A stretch of 15,919 bases of DNA from Phoronis ovalis (taxonomy: Eukaryota > Phoronida > Phoronidae). Positions 9,551 through 15,919 of the stretch are shown piece by piece (the stretch's first letter is position 1; every line of letters starts with the position of its first letter). The notes under the pieces were generated by a model that was not told the origin of the DNA, searched no databases, and saw nothing but the letters and a program-made list of their open reading frames with translations. The DNA lies in assembly GCA_028565635.1 (NCBI GenBank), contig JAOXYB010025713.1, forward strand, positions 1-15,919. Reading direction: 5' to 3'. The position numbers and the translations under genes were made by a program.

Positions 9551-9945
9551 TAACTGGTTAAAACCGGGACTGACAGCACACACATGGGACAACTAATCAT
9601 TTTTTCATAAAAAGTGCAATTACTCAAATTATCAAGCATGGATGCACTCGTATTTTTCTCCGTATCAAGATTAAAGAATATTATTTCAAATGTGAAGCAT
9701 ACTTTTGTCATACATATGAGGTGACGGCTGTAAAATATGACTGAAGATGCCTAATTTGTACATGAAAAATGGGCATGGGTAGGTACAAGATTTGTGAATT
9801 CTCTTATACTACAGTATAATCGAGAGAAATTTCATCGCAGGGTTACAGATAAATATGTCTAAGGTCGAACTGTGCACCTGTGGACGACCGTCATTAAAAT
9901 TACAAATCCCATACAAATGTGCGGCCTACAACCGGGACTGACAAC
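9551..9945 (-). repeat. Right inverted arm, outer block
   Basis: Reverse complement of the left arm. The 14-mer AACCGGGACTGACA occurs twice in this arm in the same orientation, at 9562..9575 (inner edge) and 9930..9943 (outer edge). The arm unit itself is therefore bounded by a repeated end motif. The outer copy is missing on the left arm. Confidence 0.8.
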
Positions 9946-9959
9946 ATGAACAGCTATTG

Positions 9960-10720
9960 ATGTACAGGACCCGATTGTGTGTCAAGTTTTCAAGATATGG
10001 GCAAAAATACCAAAAATACGTTGTATTAGCATTTGATCCACTTTTCAAGGTTATTCTAAAATATCAATTTGCTTACAACACCTGCAGGTTTTCATAATTT
10101 CACCTTCAAATAATCTATGCAATGCTCTCATCTTTCGGCTACACACCCAACATGACTTACCATCTCAAGAACAAACATGGCCATATTAGAAGTATCTGGA
10201 TCACATAAAAATTGACCTGTATTCATTCTATGAAATAAAATTGATCTGATAAAAACTGAAGCTGGTAATTTTGGTATCATCTTGGGAATATACATGATTT
10301 CGTGACAAAAATCAAACTTGACCTGCAGTTTGGATTATATTTACCTTCTGAACTAATGTAATTTATCTATGTATCACTTTTCAGATATATGCAAAAGTAA
10401 CAAACTGACTGCAAAAGAATGTCAACTTATCAAAAATTGCTAGTTGACCCACTTTTCAATTCATTCTAAAATATGCAAGAATCGAGCTGAGGTGATTACC
10501 TAATTACTATAGCCTATTACATCTGTCAACCTATGGCATTCATAAATCCACCTTCAACTTGTCCACGCAGTGCTTTATCAGACACCATCGTGGAAACAAG
10601 CATGGCCACCAGTAGGCTACATTGGAAGTGATCCAAGTATAAATCAAATTTGGCCTGTAGTTTGACCTGTATTTATGCTATGTTAAATATGAATCTGATC
10701 TGAGAAATATTGATTATACG
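9960..10720 (+). repeat. Diverged complex repeat, left cluster
   Basis: At least two degenerate units of the family better seen at 11360..13470. Landmarks recur in order: GCATTTGATCCACTTTTCAAGG, CACCTTCAAAT, ACAAACATGGCCATATTAGAAGT, TTGACCTGTATTCA, GATCTGATAAAAACTGAAGC, and again from about 10450 with TTGACCCACTTTTCAA, CCTATGGCATTCATAAATCC, GCCACCAGTAGGC, TTGGAAGTGATCC, TTTGACCTGTATTTA. Copies are more diverged than in the right cluster. Confidence 0.75.
10468..10505 (+). repeat. 38-nt dispersed repeat, copy 2
   Basis: Same sequence as 8852..8889 with two differences. Here it interrupts the complex repeat exactly where other units have AAATATCACCTAGCCTAATA, so it looks like a small insertion or a template-switch product in that unit. 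Confidence 0.8.
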
Positions 10721-10849
10721 TTAAGCTAAAGTAAGTGAAATATATAATGACAATCACAATGATGGTACGAATATATGCCCATTCACTATGTGTGATGGTC
10801 ATAATAAAGTATGGACATTCATTACATTAACAAACTGAACATTTCATAC

Positions 10850-11062
10850 CCTTCATACTCCGTGATACACCGCTGATATATAATGCCTCCATCTTGGGGA
10901 AAAAGGTCTTCATGATGAACGATAATAAACTTGATAAGGTCATTCACATGGCTTTGATATGTCACCTGGTCTTTGTCCCCAGGGATTGGCAGCAAAGTCG
11001 GTCCAAAACATACAGCCAAGTTAAAGGGATCCATCATGTTCTCATCACTAAACTCTGACACA
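10850..11062 (-). CDS. srGAP-like protein, internal exon, end of RhoGAP domain
   Basis: A 213-nt exon (length divisible by three) with acceptor GTTTTCAG and donor GTATGA. Its first base T completes the CA left by the upstream exon, giving the family's FLNH-[VL]-S junction. It then encodes VSEFSDENMMDPF and NLAVCFGPTLLPIP, followed by a helix with HVNDLIKFIIVHHEDLFP and a tail IIYQRCITEYEG. The NLA..FGP.L block holds the conserved Asn of RhoGAP domains that helps contact Rho; from recall, the SDENMMDP and IIxHHExxFP stretches are close to vertebrate SRGAPs. The open frame runs on to 11085 and 10822, but the residues outside 10850..11062 are intron read-through. The exon ends with GG, which the 53-nt exon at 2624..2572 can complete. 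Complex repeats approach to about 130 nt downstream and 300 nt upstream. Confidence 0.95.
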
Positions 11063-14000
11063 CTGAAAACAATATGGCAGCGCATTTATTTCATTGCAAT
11101 GATAATCCCTAACTATCTGTCCACTCAGACAACAAACCAACTGTGACAGAATGCATCAGATTCGACCCTTCATGATGAAATATCTCAAATATAAAACGAG
11201 AGAGCCATGAGGCTCAATTTCGGGTAATTTATGTGACTGTATTATTTGAATAGTTTGAATTATGTACATAGTTTTAAAAGTGATCTCTTCCTGTATTGAA
11301 TTGTACACTTTTGAATTGTCCAGTGAAAGTTTTGTCTTTCTATAAAGGGGTGCAGCGTGATGTACCCTATTGAAAGTAATATGGGGTAAAATTACATCTG
11401 ACCTGTACTTTGACCTGCATTTACTCTGTATTATATATTAAGCTCATCGGATAAATACTGAAGCTATTATTGCCATGTACAACCACAAGAACAATGATGG
11501 CCACCAGTCAGCCATCTTTGCAAGTGATTTGGGTTAAACTTATAACTGAACTGCACTGTGACCAGTATTCACCCTGTACCGAATATGAAGCTGATTGGAT
11601 AAAAGTGAAGCAGTTATTGCGAGACAAAGAAAGTGTTACATACACAACCTACAATAAAAAATGTGGAACATTCGTATCAGCATTTGACCTAGTTCTCAGT
11701 CATTTTAAAATGTCATCTAGCCAAATATGCACATCATCCTATGGCCTTCTTATATCCACCTTGAATCGGCCAGCCAATGCTACATTTCTCCAAATGGGTG
11801 CAACATGACATGCCCTCTCGGGAATATACAGGGGTACTAGTCAGCAATATTGGAAGTGATTAAGATCAAAATTATATAAATCTGTACTTTAACCAATATT
11901 TACACTGTACGGAATATGAAGCTGATCAAAAAAAATTGAAGCAGTTATGGCGAGACAAAAAAATATAATGCACAACAAAAAATGTCAAAAGATTCGTGTC
12001 AGCATATGACCCACTTCTCAAGGTCAGTTTAAAATGTCACCTAGCCTAATATACCCACTAAACTGTGGCCTTCGTAAATCCACCTTTGAATCATCCAGTC
12101 AATATTTCATCTTTCACAAAATGGGTGTCCCAGTCAGCCATATTGGAAGTAATCCAGGTCAAAATGATACCTGTCCTTCACCTTGACCTTTACTTGCCCT
12201 GTGCTGAATATGAAGTAAATCGAATTAAAACTGAAGCTGTTATTGCGACATAACATCACGAGAACAAACAGAACTGGAGAACATCACCAGTTAGCCATCT
12301 TGGAAGTGATCCAGGTCAAAATTACAGCCATCCTGAACTTTTACCTGGATTTACCCTGTAGCTGATCGGAAGCTATTATTGCAACACAAAGAAAGTGTTT
12401 CGCACAACCAAAAATGCCTAAGATTCATATTGGCATTTAGCCTATTTCTTAATGTCATTTTCAAATATCACCTAGCGTAACATGTTCACCAACCTATGGC
12501 CTTTGTGAATCCAACTTCGAATCGTCCAGTCGACACACTGTCATTCCCAAAATGGGCGCAACATGACATGCCCTCTCGGCAACAAACATAGCCACCAGTC
12601 AGCCATTTTGAAAGAAATCCAGGTCAAAATTATATGTGTCCTGTACTTTGATCTGTACTTGCCCTGTACCGAATATAAAAGTCATCGGATAAAAACTTAG
12701 TTGCTATTGCAAGACAAAGAAAGTGTTTTGCACAACCAAAAATGCCAAAGGTTGTAGTTGGCCTTCAAATGTCACTACCTAATACACCCACCAACCTATT
12801 GCCTACGAGAATACAACTCGAATCGTCTAGTCAATTCTTCGTCTTTCCCGAAATGGGTGGGAACAAACATGGCTGCCCCCATTGGCAATTTTGGAAGTAA
12901 TCCAGATCAAAATTACATCTGTCCTGTACTTTGGTGTTTACTTGCCATGTGCTGACTATAAAGCTGATCGAGAAAAAATGAAGCTGTTATTGCGAGCTAA
13001 CATCTTGAGAACAAAAATGGCCACCAAGCGGCCATCTTGAAATTGATCCAAGTCAAAATTATAGATGATCTGCATTTTGACCTGTCTTCGCCCTGTACCA
13101 AAAATTGAAGGAGTTACTGTGAGACAAAGAAACTGTTATGCACAACGAAAAAAGTAGAAGATTCGTATTGGCATTTGACCTACTTCTCAAGATCATTTTG
13201 AAATATCACCTGGCCTAATACATACACCAACCTATGGCCTTCGTGAACCCACCTTCAAATCGTCCAGTCGCTTCGTCTTTTCTAAATGGGCAGAACATAA
13301 TATGCACTATCGGGAACAAACATGGTCACCAGTCAGCCATGTTCGAAGTAATCGTAGTCAAAGTTACACCAAACATGTAAATTGAGCTATACTTACCCTG
13401 TACAGAGCATGAAGATAATTCGACGAAAGTTGAAGCCGTTATAGCGAGATGAAGAAAAGGTTACACACGACATCCAAATGTTAGATTCCATATAATCCAG
13501 ATAATTATTAGTTTAAGGTTTAAAATACTGTATTTCATATGCTTTAACTGATCTACTAAGGTTTAAATTTCCTTATTCAATAAGAGTGTACCACAATCAT
13601 ATTACCCCAAGTTTCATAACAATGTACATTTCCACATTATCACTGAATTGACTGTTTAAGTTACCTCATTAAATAAAATCCTTTTATTGAATATAATCCT
13701 ATAATTTCAAACACCACATTTATCCAAAATAGAAGCCAGGTCTTGAATTTACCAAAACTCTTCTGACTATACTGTTATGAATTCTCTAACATTTACTTTT
13801 ATGGAAAAAGCTTAAAATGCTGAGTTGACACATCCGGACTTGTCAAATTGGCTGATGTAATATTAATTGCCTCTGAGCCAACTTGTGACTCAACCAAGTA
13901 TCAGAAAATTCCTTGAAATAAGATACTTATAAATAAATGCAAACTATAAATGAAAACAGTTGTTAAAATAGGTTGAAAGAAGATTCTACTTATCTTAACC

Positions 14001-14332
14001 ACAATGCATTTCATAAGACATCACTATTGAACAAGGCAAAGATTGCAGCACTAGCAATTTAATAGGCCTTCTCATAACTTTTATTATATTTCACTTCACA
14101 ATACAGGTGAAAACAAAAAAAAGTAACAAAATATTTCTCATCTATTACCAAACAAATTTTTTTTTTTCATCTTGTAAGCATTTGGAACAATTATTATTAC
14201 CATTAGAAGGAACATTTTTATTTGTTTACACAAAATTCCTGTTTATACAAACCATGCCAAGTCTGACAACAAAAGTTGCATATCTTATAAGGCAAAAAGC
14301 CCAAAAAATTCCGTGTCATGCTGTATACTTAC
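11063..14332 (-). other. Intron of srGAP-like gene (3.3 kb)
   Basis: Set by the donor next to the exon at 14333 and the acceptor next to the exon at 11062. Most of it is the complex repeat at 11360..13470. The part 13471..14332 next to the upstream exon is AT-rich and I see no repeat or gene in it. Confidence 0.9.
11360..13470 (+). repeat. Complex tandem repeat with higher-order structure, right cluster
   Basis: A landmark close to GCCATNTTGGAAGTGATCC recurs at about 11513, 11844, 12136, 12293, 12600, 12885, 13030 and 13338. Steps are about 331, 292, 157, 307, 285, 145 and 308, so a short unit follows two longer ones and the pattern repeats with a period of roughly 740-750 bases. Each full unit carries in order: GCATTTGACCTACTTCTCAAGGTCA, CCAACCTATGGCCTTCGTGAATCC, AATGGGCGCAACATGACATGC, CCACCAGTCAGCCAT, CCAGGTCAAAATTA, CCTGTACTTTGACCTG, CCCTGTACCGAATATGAAGC and GCGAGACAAAGAAAGTGTT. 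Short units lack the middle part. Open frames here (for example 11470..11808) are not conserved between units and are not genes. The cluster lies wholly inside the intron 11063..14332. Confidence 0.85.
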
Positions 14333-14438
14333 TGGTTTAGAAAAGCAAAAAGATATCGCATGACAACAACAATATTTCTTGGCAACGATAAGATTAACTC
14401 TCGCAATCTTTCTACACTTTCATTGGCAGATTCCAATT
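14333..14438 (-). CDS. srGAP-like protein, internal exon, middle of RhoGAP domain
   Basis: A 106-nt exon on the minus strand, bounded by a pyrimidine-rich acceptor ending in TTTTTTAG and a consensus donor GTAAGTATAC. Translation starts with two bases completing a codon (xAA, probably Lys) and ends with CA, the first two bases of a His codon completed by the next exon. It reads LESANESVERL..., then SLPRNIVVVMRYLFAFLN. From memory of the family, this matches the stretch of vertebrate SRGAP1-3 with 'LPR...VVMRYLFAFLNHL', the helices that shape the Rho-binding face of the GAP domain. srGAPs stimulate GTP hydrolysis by Rac, Cdc42 or RhoA at the plasma membrane downstream of Robo receptors. The arginine finger is in an earlier exon that I do not find in the window. 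A generic RhoGAP is the alternative, but RYLFAFLNH is typical of srGAP. Confidence 0.9.
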
Positions 14439-15919
14439 CTAAAAAACAATGAAATTTATTTATTGGATGCTTTGAGACAGGAGTATGAACAAATCCTAAT
14501 TATTTAGATGGAATCATTACAATTTAAATCTTTTGCAACATAAAAGCAAGCGGGTTCACTCGTTATTTTTGTCAACAAAATGCAAAAATAGTGGCAGATG
14601 GCACTAAGAATTATTACATTATTCACTGTAGGTATGTATACTATCATCAATATGTTTTTATGTTTAGCTTTTGTATGCGACTTATTTTTAGTATTCTTAT
14701 AATCCAGCTTACAGCTACACTTGTTTGAGGTATTCTTTAAGTATGGGGAGAAAGTAGTCCCGTGTAAGATATTTCTGACATCATATTGAGAACGTGACAT
14801 CTTGTAACCGCGATTTAAGAGTACTTAAAGGTAACAAAAAAAAAACAGAACACTTTTGGAGTACTATTACGTCACTTATATTTCAACAGTAAAACAACTT
14901 ATACTTTTCAAAAATAAATTAACTATGTTTTCAAGAACCAAGAACTATTACAATTTCCAGTTTATTTCTTATGACTTGTAGCTTGTAGACATTAGATAAA
15001 GCAACTTAATTTGCTTTAAATTTCTCCTCTGAATCAAAGTTAGCCCCGACAGTTAAAAAATTGTAACAATAACTAAGTTAGTTAAAGAGAGCAAGTTTGG
15101 TGTTGAAATGAATCGTAAACATGGCGAATTTCAACTGAACTAGATGTCTCACTGCAGCATATGTCAAACGTTTTTGCAACCTTTGATTTTATTTTGAACT
15201 TTTATGATGTTATAGCCTAAAATCACTTAAGCTAGACCCTTGTGACGATAAAATACTCATTTTTGTAATTTTTGAACAGTGCATAGGACAAAATGCAGTA
15301 CCCCTTTATTGCATAAAATTTTATGGCACCATTACTTGTAAATATATAATTTCTGTCAAATCTAAAATAGAAGTTGTGATCAGCGATGATAACAAGTTGG
15401 TATAGCCCACTTTTTTGTCTCCATTGTCTATAATTGACAGCTACCGCTTTATCCAATTAATACCTATTGACCCTCTTACTGCTGTCGGCCATATTGGCCC
15501 TAACCACTGCCAGTGCTGAGTATTAAAAAGCACCCTCTCGTGGCAGACTTTGAAACTGCAACCTGTCTTTAGTTTTTCTGTTATTATATTCCAATAAAAT
15601 GAAATTGTAAAATAATAATGATAGAAAAGTGTTCCAGATACTATGTTCTTCAAAAAATATCAGAAGTTTAATGTGTTTGTCGTTATTCTACTTTCAGACT
15701 GCCCTTGACCACTGAAGCCCAAGTTAAAAAGTATGGTGGTAGTACAAGGAAACAAGACACCTCTGAACTGACAGTGAAATTAATGAATAAATACTGAATT
15801 TAGCCATCATATTTATGGGGAAATGTTTGAAAAATCATATGTACAGACAAGCAACATAATTGATAATTTTGATTATATACATTTAGTGCAAATTCCGAGT
15901 GCAAATCATACCACACATC
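14439..15919 (-). other. Intron upstream of the RhoGAP exon, partial
   Basis: The acceptor at 14439..14450 (TTGTTTTTTAG on the minus strand) ends an intron that extends to the right edge. I searched for the preceding exon, which should end in a sequence like 'F..LI..I' with one trailing base, and did not find it, so it probably lies beyond 15919. Apart from a CTCF-like motif at 15529..15544 the stretch is featureless and AT-rich. Confidence 0.65.
15529..15544 (-). promoter_or_regulatory. CTCF-like motif
   Basis: The minus strand reads GCCACGAGAGGGTGCT, close to the conserved CTCF core CCASYAGRKGGCRC. It sits in a locally GC-richer patch (15480..15560) with GGCCATATTGGCC nearby. It may be functional or just part of an old SINE-like repeat, which often carry this motif. 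Confidence 0.3.

Larger units (their letters stand above)
6651..9945. mobile_element. Composite long inverted-repeat element (non-autonomous, foldback-like)
   Basis: The stretch 6651..7003 is repeated in inverted orientation at 9551..9907 with high similarity by eye (for example TCTCGATTA, CTTGTACCTACCCAT, TTTTTCTCCGTATC and GATAATTTGAGTAATTGCAC recur). A second inverted block pairs about 7131..7310 with 9137..9358. Between the arms are three 303-bp tandem units, an LTR-like block and an AT-rich core; no transposase ORF is visible. The right arm carries about 40 more outer bases than the left, whose end abuts the gypsy fragment, so the left end looks truncated. No target-site duplication can be assigned. 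Long inverted repeats with tandem repeats inside resemble foldback/Galileo-type architecture, but relation to those families is not shown. Confidence 0.7.
2625..10849 (-). other. Intron of srGAP-like gene (8.2 kb), packed with mobile DNA
   Basis: Defined by the donor at the exon ending 10850 and the acceptor of the exon starting 2624, on the minus strand. Retroelement fragments, a large inverted-repeat structure and a complex repeat fill it from about 4560 to 10720. The segment 2625..4560 is AT-rich and mostly featureless apart from a short hairpin (3610..3644) and a doubtful transposase relic (about 3760..4080). Confidence 0.75.

Noticed and set aside
11470-11808. 112-codon open frame on the plus strand
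   Set aside because: It lies wholly within the complex repeat, and equivalent frames are broken in the other units, so it is not a gene.
12885-13045. GGCCATCTTG-type motifs as YY1 sites
   Set aside because: The CCATNTT core recurs simply because it is part of the repeat unit; nothing in the sequence shows regulatory use.
14504-14800. 98-codon minus-strand frame just upstream of the RhoGAP exon
   Set aside because: It lies in the intron and does not resemble the srGAP segment expected there; Lys/Asn-rich composition fits AT-rich noncoding sequence.

Overview
This is a window of AT-rich, intron-rich animal DNA with no complete gene. It lies inside one large minus-strand gene. Three small exons with matching splice phases (14438..14333, 11062..10850, 2624..2572) encode the second half of a RhoGAP domain and an acidic linker. 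They closely resemble the SLIT-ROBO Rho GTPase-activating proteins (srGAP family). The F-BAR region, the arginine-finger part of the GAP domain and the SH3 domain are not in the window and should lie outside it. Introns of 3.3 and 8.2 kb, invertebrate-type retroelement fragments and dispersed CCATNTTG/TGACCT-type repeats suggest a marine invertebrate, perhaps a mollusc. That assignment is inference and not firm.

Region by region in + coordinates: 1..2571 is intron with one unexplained CpG-richer, nearly open stretch (1698..2040). 2572..2624 is the linker microexon. 2625..10849 is one intron filled with mobile DNA. In it are a decayed minus-strand Ty3/gypsy pol (about 4562..6650) interrupted by a piece of a non-LTR retrotransposon (about 5735..6080), then a long inverted-repeat structure (6651..9945) that carries three tandem 303-bp units (7142..8048), an LTR-like block (8049..8610) and an AT-rich core. 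A diverged complex repeat follows (about 9960..10720). 10850..11062 is the RhoGAP exon, which sits like an island because the same repeat family resumes on its other side (about 11360..13470), there with a long-long-short higher-order arrangement. 14333..14438 is the upstream RhoGAP exon and 14439..15919 is further intron.

The exons act together as one reading frame: ...RhoGAP helices (14438..14333) -> conserved Asn/FGP-containing RhoGAP end (11062..10850) -> acidic linker (2624..2572) -> presumably the SH3 exon to the left of the window. Everything else is intronic mobile or repetitive DNA. I see no intact transposase, reverse transcriptase, tRNA, rRNA or CRISPR array. The strongest candidates for something undescribed are the composite inverted-repeat element with 303-bp tandem units and the higher-order satellite with repeated nuclear-receptor-like half-sites.
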